From positions 1 to 54,697 of the forward strand of contig NZ_JAPYKK010000031.1 in NCBI RefSeq assembly GCF_029623395.1: a DNA stretch of 54,697 nucleotides, given 5' to 3'. The position numbers and the translations under genes were made by a program. Source of the DNA: Sphingomonas echinoides (GTDB taxonomy: Bacteria; Pseudomonadota; Alphaproteobacteria; Sphingomonadales; Sphingomonadaceae). Below the pieces are notes generated by a model. It searched no databases, was not told the DNA's origin, and was given only the letters and a program-made list of their open reading frames with translations. Below are positions 34,592 through 42,891 of this stretch, piece after piece (position 1 is the stretch's first letter; each line of letters starts with the position of its first letter).

Positions 34592-36112
34592 ATGTATACG
34601 CGTCTGGTTCCGAGTTTTGGCGTGAGCGAGGGGCGCATGGGCCGCTTTCTCGTGACGTGCATGGCCATCGGCTTCTTCGCCCTGATTGCCGCTGGCGTCG
34701 CCGCAGCCTGGTCGACCGCACAGAACGAGCATCACACCCGCGAAGTCAACCACACCTACGAAGTGGAATTGGCGATCGATCGCGCCCGGATCGCGATCGA
34801 GCAAAGTGAAACCGCGCGGCGTGGGTATCTGCTGACGAGCGAACCGGTCTATCTCGGAACCTATCGTACCGCCATGGCGGCGGTCCCTAAGGCCGTCGGG
34901 ACGGTTGCGACGCTGACAGAGGACAATCCGCGCCAACAGGGGAATGTCATTACGATGCGGCGTCTGGTCGGCGACCTCTCCGCGCAACGCGAACGCACCA
35001 TTGCGGCGGCAGAGGCGGGGGATCGGGCCGGCGCACTGACCCAGTTTGAGCAGGAGACGAGCATCCGCCGCATGCGTGCGGTGCGTTCGCTGGCCGACAC
35101 GATGGTCCGCGAAGAGCGGCGTCTGCTCGCCGTCCGCGACGCCGCGCAACAGGCAAGCGTGCAGGTCTTCTACGTCACACTGGCGGTGGCGGGGCTTCTG
35201 CTGGTCCTCGTCGCGTTCATCACGCTGGTTACAGTGCTGCGCTACACCCGCGAACTGGCGACCTCGCGCGATGCGCTCCGCGATTTCGCGGACACGCTCG
35301 AGGATCTGGTCGACGAGCGCACTGCCGACCTGAGCCGCGCGAACGAGGAAATCCAGCGCTTCGCCTACATCGTCAGCCACGACCTGCGCAGCCCGCTGGT
35401 CAACGTCATGGGGTTCACCGCCGAACTCGAGGCAGCGACCGGCGCGATCACCGAATTGATCGATCGAGCCGAGGAAAAAGCGCCCGAGATCGTCAGCGAG
35501 GATGCGCGGCTTGCGGCGCGCGAGGACTTGCCCGAGGCAATCCGCTTCATCCGCACTTCGACGCAGAAGATGGATCGGCTGATCAACGCGATCCTCAAGC
35601 TGTCGCGCCAGGGTCGCCGGGTGATCTCGGCCGAGCCGCTCGACATCGCGGTCCTGATCGACGGGATCGGTGCCAGCCTGACCCAGCAGATCGAGCATCG
35701 TGGCGCCACGCTGACCGTGGAGCAGCCCTTGCCGAACCTCTTCAGCGATCGTGTCGCCGTCGAGCAGATCTTCTCCAACCTGATCGAAAACGCCGTCAAA
35801 TATCTCGACCCGGCACGCCCCGGACGGATCGTCGTCCGCGGCAAGCGCGAGGGCAAGCGGATCCATTACGAGATCGAGGACAATGGCCGCGGCATCGCCC
35901 CATCCGACCATGCGCGCGTGTTCGACCTGTTCCGCCGCTCGGGTACGCAGGACCAGCCGGGCGAAGGGATCGGACTCGCACATGTCCGCGCCTTGGCGTA
36001 TCGGCTGGGTGGCGTGATCGATGTCTCGTCCGAACTTGGGCGCGGCGCGACGTTCCGCCTGACCCTTCCGGCGACCTACACGGAAGCCAAGACCGACACC
36101 CGAGGACGCTGA
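34592..36112 (+). CDS. CHASE3-domain sensor histidine kinase
   Basis: A 506-residue membrane kinase. Helix 1 is at about 18-40, the periplasmic CHASE3 domain at about 42-185 (with the SETARRGYLLTSEPVYLGTYR hallmark), and helix 2 at about 190-215. A coiled-coil linker (DTLEDLVDERTADLSRANEE) leads to the phytochrome-type dimerisation domain with phospho-acceptor His263 (FAYIVSHDLRSPL). The ATPase domain has NLIENAVKY, DNGRGI and GEGIGLAHV. An unusual acidic insertion follows the H-box (EEKAPEIVSEDARLAAREDL). ATG 34592 has AAGGA at good spacing. The next gene, a response regulator, starts 1 base after the stop. Confidence 0.92.
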   Translation: MYTRLVPSFGVSEGRMGRFLVTCMAIGFFALIAAGVAAAWSTAQNEHHTREVNHTYEVELAIDRARIAIEQSETARRGYLLTSEPVYLGTYRTAMAAVPKAVGTVATLTEDNPRQQGNVITMRRLVGDLSAQRERTIAAAEAGDRAGALTQFEQETSIRRMRAVRSLADTMVREERRLLAVRDAAQQASVQVFYVTLAVAGLLLVLVAFITLVTVLRYTRELATSRDALRDFADTLEDLVDERTADLSRANEEIQRFAYIVSHDLRSPLVNVMGFTAELEAATGAITELIDRAEEKAPEIVSEDARLAAREDLPEAIRFIRTSTQKMDRLINAILKLSRQGRRVISAEPLDIAVLIDGIGASLTQQIEHRGATLTVEQPLPNLFSDRVAVEQIFSNLIENAVKYLDPARPGRIVVRGKREGKRIHYEIEDNGRGIAPSDHARVFDLFRRSGTQDQPGEGIGLAHVRALAYRLGGVIDVSSELGRGATFRLTLPATYTEAKTDTRGR

Positions 36113-36113
36113 G

Positions 36114-36563
36114 ATGACCGACCACCAGACCGTCAGCATCATCATGATCGAGGATGACGAGGGCCATGCCCGCCTGATCGAAAAGAATATTCGTCGCGCC
36201 GGAATTCTCAATGAAATCCAGCATTTCACCGACGGGACGAGCGCACTCGAATATCTCTTCAACGCCGACAAGGGCCCCGCGCAAGGCGGCCCCGCACTCG
36301 TCCTGCTCGATCTCAACCTCCCCGACATGGGCGGCACCGACATTCTCGCGAAGATCAAGGGGTCGGACGGTCCCCTCAAGCGGACGCCGGTCGTCGTCCT
36401 GACCACCACCGACGACAAGGTCGAGATCCAGCGCTGCTATGACCTCGGCTGCAACGTCTACATCACCAAGCCAGTCAATTACGAGAGCTTCGCGCAGGCG
36501 ATCCGCCAGCTCGGATTGTTCCTATCGGTGATCCAGGTTCCCGATTCCGAAGGTCACGGGTGA
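36114..36563 (+). CDS. Single-domain response regulator (Rcp1-like)
   Basis: A 149-residue CheY-fold receiver without an output domain. Acidic pocket residues lie at IEDDEG (13-14), the phospho-acceptor is Asp66 (LVLLDLNLPDMGG) and the conserved Lys119 is in YITKPVNY. The length and the LNLPDMGGTDILAKIKG type match the Rcp1/phytochrome-associated receivers that accept phosphate from kinases like the one just upstream. Its TGA overlaps the GTG start of the next gene, so kinase, receiver and receiver-kinase form one translationally coupled operon. Confidence 0.93.
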   Translation: MTDHQTVSIIMIEDDEGHARLIEKNIRRAGILNEIQHFTDGTSALEYLFNADKGPAQGGPALVLLDLNLPDMGGTDILAKIKGSDGPLKRTPVVVLTTTDDKVEIQRCYDLGCNVYITKPVNYESFAQAIRQLGLFLSVIQVPDSEGHG

Positions 36564-37618
36564 TCACAGCGGCCGATCCTGGCACCGGGCCGGCGGTCCT
36601 CTATATCGATGACGACGCGGGCCTCCGCAGGCTCGCGGCGCGCGCTTTGTCGCGGCATGGATTCGTCGTGACGGTTGCCGAGGGGGGCGCGGAAGGGCTC
36701 GCGCTGGCGCAGCGGCATGTGTTCGATCTCATCGCGGTCGATCATTACATGCCCGGCATGAACGGCATCGAGACGCTGGAAGCAATCCGCCGGCTCCCAG
36801 CCCCGCCCCCGGTCGTTTACGTCACTGGGTCCGAGGAAGGCCGCATCGCGGTCGCAGCGCTCAAGGCGGGTGCATCCGATTATGTCGTCAAAACGGTCGG
36901 CAGCGACTTCTTCGACTTGTTAACGAGCGCGTTCGAACAGGTGCTGGAGCGCGCCGCGCTCGAACGCGGCAAGGCGGTGGCCGAGGATCAGTTGCGCGCC
37001 AGCAACGCCCGGCTCGAGGCCTTGCTGCGTGAGGTCAATCACCGCGTCGCCAACAGCCTGCAGATCGTGTCCGCGATGGTTCGGATGCAGTCCGCCGCGT
37101 TGCAGGACGATGGCGCACGCCTTGCGCTCGAGGATACGCAGCGCAGGATCGCCGCGATCGCGCAGGTCCACCGCCGCCTCTACACCAGCAACGACGTAGA
37201 GCAGGTCGACATGCGCGAATATCTCAAGGCGCTGGTCGACGAACTTGGCGAGACCTGGTCGACGCCGACCGCACCGCGCGTGCTGTCGCTTTTCGCGGAA
37301 CCGATCCGGCTCGCGACCGATCGCGCGGTCTCGCTTGGCGTGATCGTCACCGAACTCGTCAGCAATGCCTGCAAATATGCCTACCCGATCGGCGGCGGCG
37401 AAGTCCGTGTCTCGCTCCGCGGCGATGGCGAGACACATTTCTGGCTTGCGGTGGAGGACGACGGGGTCGGAATGGGCCCGGACGCCACGCCGCAAGGGAC
37501 AGGCGTCGGGACCAAGTTGATCCGGGCCATGGCACAGAGCCTCCAGACGATCGTCGAATATGACAGCATTGGCATCGGTAACGGCGTCCGCGCGACGCTG
37601 CGCGCGACCCGCGACTAA
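36560..37618 (+). CDS. Receiver-HisKA_2 (HWE-like) hybrid histidine kinase
   Basis: A 352-residue soluble protein. An N-terminal receiver (about 12-125) has Asp61 (AVDHYMPGMNG) and Lys111 (VVKTVG). A HisKA_2-type kinase follows, with His161 in LREVNHRVANSLQIVSAMVRMQ and an ATPase domain carrying LVSNACKYAYP and DDGVGMG. Such receiver-kinases relay signals without a membrane sensor, sometimes to the general stress response (PhyR pathway); no PhyR or NepR gene is visible here. GTG 36560 overlaps the preceding stop. It completes the three-gene CHASE3 signalling operon. Confidence 0.92.
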   Translation: MITAADPGTGPAVLYIDDDAGLRRLAARALSRHGFVVTVAEGGAEGLALAQRHVFDLIAVDHYMPGMNGIETLEAIRRLPAPPPVVYVTGSEEGRIAVAALKAGASDYVVKTVGSDFFDLLTSAFEQVLERAALERGKAVAEDQLRASNARLEALLREVNHRVANSLQIVSAMVRMQSAALQDDGARLALEDTQRRIAAIAQVHRRLYTSNDVEQVDMREYLKALVDELGETWSTPTAPRVLSLFAEPIRLATDRAVSLGVIVTELVSNACKYAYPIGGGEVRVSLRGDGETHFWLAVEDDGVGMGPDATPQGTGVGTKLIRAMAQSLQTIVEYDSIGIGNGVRATLRATRD

Positions 37619-37711
37619 CGACCGAACGACGGCAGCCTATGCGTATGATGTTTCAGCAAAATCGGCTGTAGACTTACCCGGCGTTAACCGACGGTCCCGT
37701 ACGTCGGGAGG

Positions 37712-38032
37712 ATGCGATACCCCCCGATCGGAATGGCCCTCCCCTGTCAGCTTGCAGCGATCGTCGCATCGCTGATCGGAATGGCGCTTTGGCCGCCGCA
37801 GTCCGGCGCTTTGCTGCTCGTACCATTGCTGCATCAGGACGGTAGCTCGGTTGCGGTTCTCGCACGGGCTGGCGGGGCGATGCTGCTCGGCAATGGCCCG
37901 GTGCCCAACTCGCTCGTGGTGGTTGGCGATCGCACCCGGATCGCGCGGCGGATACCGGCGGGCGACGTGCTGATCCTGGCCGCGCCAGCAACGGGGTGCG
38001 GTACTATCAAAGCCTTGGGGTCGCTGACGTGA
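37712..38032 (+). CDS. Small hypothetical protein with N-terminal hydrophobic helix
   Basis: A 106-residue protein of unknown family. It has a hydrophobic N-terminal helix ([20 protein letters not shown]), a segment [30 protein letters not shown], and ends with a Cys in APATGCGTI. Composition and length look like a real envelope-associated sphingomonad protein. Starts at 37712 (GGGAGG directly abutting) or 37733 are both possible. The stop overlaps the GTG start of the chemoreceptor-like gene, which supports it being translated. Confidence 0.5.
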   Translation: MRYPPIGMALPCQLAAIVASLIGMALWPPQSGALLLVPLLHQDGSSVAVLARAGGAMLLGNGPVPNSLVVVGDRTRIARRIPAGDVLILAAPATGCGTIKALGSLT

Positions 38033-39627
38033 CGGCGCGTTTGGGATCATTCTCCTCGCTCCGGATCTTCGCGCCGGACTCGATGCCGAGCAACGCGCTG
38101 GATCGGATGCGGCTTCGCGGAGTCCGGATCTGGGGCGTGATCGGTTGGGCGGCGCTTGCGCTGCTGCTCGTCGGGAATGCCGTACTGGACGCTGGCGTCG
38201 GCATGCCGCTGCTCGTGATCGGCGTCGCCGTCAACATCGCGCCGACGTTGGTTGCGCTGCGCGGGCGGTACGATGCGCCGGCACGCACGCTGATGGGCTC
38301 GACTGCGGCGATCCTGCCCGCGATGCTGGTCTTCCTGCTGAAGGGCCATGCGTGGCAGATGGACGCGCACATGTATTTCTTCGTCGGAATGGCCGGGCTC
38401 GTCATTCTGGCGGACTGGCGTCCGATCATGGTCGCCACGGTGCTGACGGCGCTGCACCATGTCTCGCTCGAATGGCTTGCGCCGCAATATGTGTTTTCCG
38501 GAACAGGGAATATCGGGCGAATTCTGTTCCACGTCGTTGCGGTCGGACTGCAATTCGGCGTGTTGACGGTGCTGACGATCCAGCTCGAGCGGTTGATCCT
38601 GGGGCAGCAAGCGGCGCTCCAGCGCGCGGAGGAGCTGGCGAGAACCGCCGATGACGGGCGGCGCCAGACCGAACATGCGATGCAGCAGGCGCGATTCGCC
38701 GCCGCTGATGCCGGGCGTGAGCGTCAGCAGCGCGAGGAGCAGGCCCGCCGTACGGCCAACGAACGCCGCGCCGAGCTCGTCACCATCGCGAACGAGTTCG
38801 AACGATCGGTCACGTCGGTGATCAAGATGATCGGAGATTCGACACAGCGGCTCGAACAAGCCGCGGTCCAGTTGGAAAGCATTACCGACAGCACGAAGCA
38901 CGACGCGGATGAAGCTGCAGCCGGCGCCGGGCACGCGGCTTCGGACATCGCGCAGGTTGCCGCGACGATCCGGACACTGTCGCAATCGGTACAGACGATC
39001 GCCATCGCCGCGGATCGTCAGTCGGTTTTGACCGATACGGCGCGTTCCGAAGCGAAACGGAGCGTCGAGACGGTCGGGATGCTGGAGGAACACGCCGTCC
39101 AGATCGAAGGGTTTCTCGACGACATCCGCAAGATCGCGGCGAAGACCAACCTGCTCGCGCTCAACGCCACGATCGAGGCGGCACGGGCGGGCGACGCGGG
39201 ACGTGGCTTTGCCGTTGTCGCAGGAGAAGTGAAGGGATTGTCGGCCGAGACGACTCGCGCCAGCGACCGCATCGGAAATCTCATCTCAGGGATCCGTGCT
39301 GGCGTGGCCGCTACGGGCACGAAGCTGAACAGCGTCAGCGATGCCATCCAGCAGGTGTCGCTTGCGGCGTCCGGTATCGCGACCGCGGCTGCCGAGCAGC
39401 GCACGACCGCAGAGGACGTCGATGCCGGAGCCGACCGTGCCGCAGCGACCGCGGACGAAGTGGAACGGCGGATTACCGATGTCGCGCGGGCCGGGGGCAG
39501 CGCCTCATCCCTGTCCGCCGACGTCAGCCGGAGCGCGGGCGAACTCGCGGTCAGTGCGCGCGATCTGCTCCGCTCGACCGATCGTTTCGTTTCATTCCTG
39601 CAGGACGACCACGCGGCCGCCGCCTGA
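38029..39627 (+). CDS. Methyl-accepting chemotaxis protein-like receptor
   Basis: A 532-residue protein with about six hydrophobic helices in the first 190 residues but no periplasmic ligand domain. A long coiled coil follows ([20 protein letters not shown] on), then an MCP signalling domain whose hairpin tip is [31 protein letters not shown]. It would sense something in or at the membrane. No che genes are in the window. GTG 38029 is chosen because it overlaps the upstream stop; GTG 37996 is an in-frame alternative. It ends in a hairpin facing the convergent methyltransferase-like gene. Confidence 0.88.
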   Translation: MTARLGSFSSLRIFAPDSMPSNALDRMRLRGVRIWGVIGWAALALLLVGNAVLDAGVGMPLLVIGVAVNIAPTLVALRGRYDAPARTLMGSTAAILPAMLVFLLKGHAWQMDAHMYFFVGMAGLVILADWRPIMVATVLTALHHVSLEWLAPQYVFSGTGNIGRILFHVVAVGLQFGVLTVLTIQLERLILGQQAALQRAEELARTADDGRRQTEHAMQQARFAAADAGRERQQREEQARRTANERRAELVTIANEFERSVTSVIKMIGDSTQRLEQAAVQLESITDSTKHDADEAAAGAGHAASDIAQVAATIRTLSQSVQTIAIAADRQSVLTDTARSEAKRSVETVGMLEEHAVQIEGFLDDIRKIAAKTNLLALNATIEAARAGDAGRGFAVVAGEVKGLSAETTRASDRIGNLISGIRAGVAATGTKLNSVSDAIQQVSLAASGIATAAAEQRTTAEDVDAGADRAAATADEVERRITDVARAGGSASSLSADVSRSAGELAVSARDLLRSTDRFVSFLQDDHAAAA

Positions 39628-39646
39628 CCGCAATCCCGGATTGCGG
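39628..39646. terminator. Bidirectional hairpin between convergent genes
   Basis: CCGCAATC at 39628-39635 pairs perfectly with GATTGCGG at 39639-39646 around CCG, immediately after the chemoreceptor-like stop and 14 bases before the end of the antisense methyltransferase-like gene. Confidence 0.6.
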
Positions 39647-39660
39647 GCAGGCGGTCCGGG

Positions 39661-40446
39661 TCAGCGCGGCTTGCGGAACCGAAAGACGAACTGGTCGGTC
39701 TTCCCTTTGATCGTTGGGTCGAACACCCCGGCGCTATGATCGTCGGCGGGATTGCGCAGAACGTCGCTCTCGCCGTCGAACACGAAGCCCGCCTTGACGA
39801 CTTCCGCCTTGACCGCGGCAGGATCGATCCGGTGCTTGGTCGACGTTCCCGCAAGACCGCTACCAGGCGCGTCCGCATGGTCGATCACGACATAGGTCCC
39901 GCCGGGCTTGAGCGCGGCGAACACCTGCCGGTTGAACGCATCGAGTGTCGCTTCACCGGCCGGCGTGTTCGCGACGTCGTGATAATTCTGGACCGTCCAG
40001 ACCAGATCGACCGGCTCCGAAGCGCGCATTTCCGGCCCCGACATGACCATCAGCGACGTGTTCGACAGATGCCGCGCCTCCAACGCAGGGATCGTCTTCT
40101 CGGCGTATTTGGCACCTTCAGCGGGCCAGATCGCATAGACGTGTCCGGCCTTGCCGACGACGCCCGACAGGATCCGCGTCCAATATCCGCCGCCCGGCAG
40201 GAAATCGACCACTTCATCCCCTGGCCCGACACCCGCGAACGCCAATACTTCGGCGGTCCTGCGCCGAGCATCGTCGCCCCGTGCGTCGGCGCGCGCGGGA
40301 TCGGACAGTGCCTTGCTGATCGCGCGCTGTGTCTCCTTTGCGGAATGCACGGAGGCCACCGCCCGCGGTGCCGCTGGGGCTTCCGCTGCCAACACCGTCC
40401 CCGCGACCAGCGCGGTCGCAACCAGACTCATCCACATCGTCCGCAT
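39661..40446 (-). CDS. Exported class I methyltransferase-like protein
   Basis: A 261-residue protein combining a clear signal peptide (MWMSLVATALVAGTVLAAEAPA region) with a Rossmann methyltransferase-like domain. The glycine-rich motif is VVDFLPGGGYWTRILSGVVG near 74-93, and later blocks are DLVWTVQNYHDV and KPGGTYVVIDHADAPG. SAM is not expected in the periplasm, so it may have lost methyltransferase activity or the leader may be a membrane anchor. GGGGAGAAATTG gives a good ribosome site for ATG 40446. It converges on the chemoreceptor-like gene and diverges from DUF808. Confidence 0.82.
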   Translation of the reverse strand: MRTMWMSLVATALVAGTVLAAEAPAAPRAVASVHSAKETQRAISKALSDPARADARGDDARRRTAEVLAFAGVGPGDEVVDFLPGGGYWTRILSGVVGKAGHVYAIWPAEGAKYAEKTIPALEARHLSNTSLMVMSGPEMRASEPVDLVWTVQNYHDVANTPAGEATLDAFNRQVFAALKPGGTYVVIDHADAPGSGLAGTSTKHRIDPAAVKAEVVKAGFVFDGESDVLRNPADDHSAGVFDPTIKGKTDQFVFRFRKPR

Positions 40447-40630
40447 CAATTTCTCCCCCCTAAGGACCCTCGCGGCCCGCGCGTCCCATAGCGCACTTTG
40501 TCCACGCCCGCATCGGCCAACGTACGCGCGACACTGTTGCGCGGGGCGCACGGATCGATAAGCACCGAACGGGGTTCCCCCATAACCGGGCGTCATCCCG
40601 TCTGCGTTGGTTCCATCGGAAAGCTTACAC

Positions 40631-41587
40631 ATGCCCTCAGGTCTGGTCGCGCTGCTCGACGACGTTGCCGCGATTGCGCGGCTTGCCGCCGCCTCGGTCG
40701 ACGACGTCACGGCCGCCTCGTTGAAGGCGTCCTCCAAGGCGGTGGGCGTGGTGGTCGACGACGCGGCGGTCACGCCGAAATACGTTTCCGGCCTCACCCC
40801 GGCGCGCGAATTGCCGATCATCTGGCGGATCGCCAAGGGATCTCTGCGCAACAAGCTGCTGTTCCTGCTGCCCGCTGCGCTGTTGTTCAGCGCGTTCCTG
40901 CCGTGGATCATCACGCCGATCCTGATGCTCGGCGGGCTGTATCTTGCCTTCGAAGGCGCGGAGAAGATCCTCGGCGCCTTCCTGGGGCATGACGCGCATG
41001 CCGAAGAGGCTGCCGTGGAAGGGCAGACCGCCGAGATGGTCGAGAATACGAAGGTCGCGGGCGCGGTGCGCACCGATCTGATCCTGTCCGCCGAGATCAT
41101 GGCGATCGCCTTGTCCGAAGTGTCGGACCAGCCGATCCTCACGCAGGCCGCGGCACTGGTGGCGGTCTCCCTCCTGATCACGGCGGGTGTCTACGGCATC
41201 GTCGGGCTGATCGTGAAGATGGACGACATCGGGCTTCACCTGGCGCAGCGACCCGGCGCCACGCCCCGCGCCGTCGGACGCGGGTTGGTCGCCGCGATGC
41301 CGGTGGTACTCGGCGCGCTTGCGAAAATTGGCACGGTGGCGATGCTGTGGGTCGGTGGCGGCATTCTGGTACATGGGCTGGAGGAATTCCATCTCACCTC
41401 GATCCCGCATGCGGCCGAGGCCCTTGCGGCGTTGTTTGCCCGGTTAGTCCCCTTTGCGCCAGGTGTGGGCCACTGGTTCGGCTTTGCGTTTGCCTCCGCA
41501 TTGGTCGGGCTGGTGGCAGGCGGAATCCTCGCGCTGATCGTCCCTCGGCTCCTCGCGCTGTTCGGTCGGAAGCCCGTCGCGCACTAG
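40631..41587 (+). CDS. DUF808-family (YedI-like) membrane protein
   Basis: A 318-residue inner-membrane protein of the DUF808/YedI family. The N-terminal signature MPSGLVALLDDVAAIAR and TAASLKASSKAVGVVVDDAAVTP are diagnostic. About six helices follow, including FLLPAALLFSAFLPWIITPILMLGG and a late GFAFASALVGLVAGGILALIV. Function is not established. The ATG at 40631 starts at the signature. It is divergent from the exported methyltransferase-like gene, with a 184-base spacer in which I see no clear operator. Confidence 0.9.
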   Translation: MPSGLVALLDDVAAIARLAAASVDDVTAASLKASSKAVGVVVDDAAVTPKYVSGLTPARELPIIWRIAKGSLRNKLLFLLPAALLFSAFLPWIITPILMLGGLYLAFEGAEKILGAFLGHDAHAEEAAVEGQTAEMVENTKVAGAVRTDLILSAEIMAIALSEVSDQPILTQAAALVAVSLLITAGVYGIVGLIVKMDDIGLHLAQRPGATPRAVGRGLVAAMPVVLGALAKIGTVAMLWVGGGILVHGLEEFHLTSIPHAAEALAALFARLVPFAPGVGHWFGFAFASALVGLVAGGILALIVPRLLALFGRKPVAH

Positions 41588-41705
41588 CGGATCAAGGCCG
41601 GGCTTCCGGCCAACCGCGCACCAGGAACCGGACGGCAATTCTCACTGGCGCATTGCACGCAGATGCGAGACAAGTGTCGCAGCGCTGCCATCGGAGGAAT
41701 GAGAG

Positions 41706-42188
41706 ATGTCTCGTCTGGTTACCTTCAAAACGGGATCGCTCGTCGCGATCGCCGTCTCGGCCACCCTGTTCACCAGCACGCTTGCGGCGAGTGCGGCACC
41801 GTCGGCGAGTGCCGTCGTGGCGACCCGCCAGGCCGGCTTCAAGAAGATGGGCGGCGCGATGAAGGCGCTCGGCGCGCAACTCAAAAGCGGCGCGCCCGTG
41901 AAGGCCAAGATGGTCGCGGCGGCGCAAACGATCGCGACGACCGCGCGCGGACAAGGCAAACTGTTCCCCGCAGGCAGCGGTCCCGCACCCGGCCTCAAGA
42001 CCGAAGCCCTGCGCAATATCTGGACCGACCGCGCTACCTTCGATGCGCAGATGGCCAAGCTCGTGACCGAAGCCGACAAGCTCGTCGCCGTCAGCAACAC
42101 CGGGAACGCGGCAGCGATCGGCGCGCAGATGAAGGCGACCGGTGCGGTCTGCGGCGGATGCCATCGCAAGTTCCGCAAGGAAACCTGA
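41706..42188 (+). CDS. Cytochrome c' (class II) precursor
   Basis: A 160-residue periplasmic cytochrome. The signal peptide covers about 1-30 (VAIAVSATLFTSTLAASAAP). A four-helix-bundle body follows (VVATRQAGFKKMGGAMKALG), and the haem motif CGGCH is at 149-153 near the C-terminus, the class II layout. Cytochromes c' bind NO or carry electrons. GGAATGAGAG precedes the ATG. The next gene, a cytochrome b561-type protein, begins 5 bases after the stop, the usual pairing in which cytochrome b donates electrons to or from the c-type partner. Confidence 0.9.
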   Translation: MSRLVTFKTGSLVAIAVSATLFTSTLAASAAPSASAVVATRQAGFKKMGGAMKALGAQLKSGAPVKAKMVAAAQTIATTARGQGKLFPAGSGPAPGLKTEALRNIWTDRATFDAQMAKLVTEADKLVAVSNTGNAAAIGAQMKATGAVCGGCHRKFRKET

Positions 42189-42193
42189 CCGGC

Positions 42194-42880
42194 ATGGCGT
42201 CCCCCCGCCCCTCACCCGGGACGACTCGCGGTGCGCGCGTGTGGGACGTGCCGATCCGCCTGTTCCACTGGCTACTCGTCGCCCTGCTCGGCTTTTCATG
42301 GTGGAGCGGGGAGCAGCACCTGATGGACTGGCATCGCCTGTCGGGCCTGACGATCCTCGCCCTGCTGCTGTTCCGCCTGTACTGGGGTCTGGTCGGCAGC
42401 CCGACGGCGCGCTTCGCCCGGTTCGTGCGCGGTCCGCACGCGGTCCTGGCGTATGTGCGCGGACAGGACGCCACGCGCGCGCCGGGGCATAACCCGCTTG
42501 GCGGATGGAGCGTCGTCGCGATGCTCGTCACGCTATGCGCAATGGTTGGCGCCGGCCTGTTCGCGGTCGATGTCGACGGGCTCGAATCCGGGCCGCTCGC
42601 GGATTACGTCAGCTTCGACCAGGGACGGCTCGCCGCGGAGATCCACGGCTGGGTCTTCAACGCCCTGCTCGCACTGGTTGCGGTGCACGTGGTGGCGATC
42701 GTCTTTTATCTGGTGCGCGGCAAGAACCTGACCGCGCAGATGATCACTGGCCGCAGCCAGCTACCAGACCCTCGACCGGGCGCCATCGACGACCATCAAG
42801 CGTGGTTGTGGAAGGCCGTTCTCGGTGCGGCCGGTGCGGCGGCGATCGCAATCGCCGTCGCCCGCGGGTTCCGCTTCTAG
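42194..42880 (+). CDS. Cytochrome b561-family membrane protein
   Basis: A 228-residue membrane cytochrome b (Ni-hydrogenase-type/b561 family). VWDVPIRLFHWLLVALLGFSWW contains the first haem-ligand histidine (FHW). HRLSGLTILALLLFRLYWGLVG gives the second helix with its conserved Arg/Trp. AEIHGWVFNALLALVAVHVVAIVFY carries two further histidines. A short last helix ends the protein. It probably shuttles electrons between quinol and the adjacent cytochrome c'. The open frame extends upstream into that gene, but the conserved start is ATG 42194. Confidence 0.88.
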   Translation: MASPRPSPGTTRGARVWDVPIRLFHWLLVALLGFSWWSGEQHLMDWHRLSGLTILALLLFRLYWGLVGSPTARFARFVRGPHAVLAYVRGQDATRAPGHNPLGGWSVVAMLVTLCAMVGAGLFAVDVDGLESGPLADYVSFDQGRLAAEIHGWVFNALLALVAVHVVAIVFYLVRGKNLTAQMITGRSQLPDPRPGAIDDHQAWLWKAVLGAAGAAAIAIAVARGFRF

Positions 42881-42891
42881 GCCGCTGCCGC

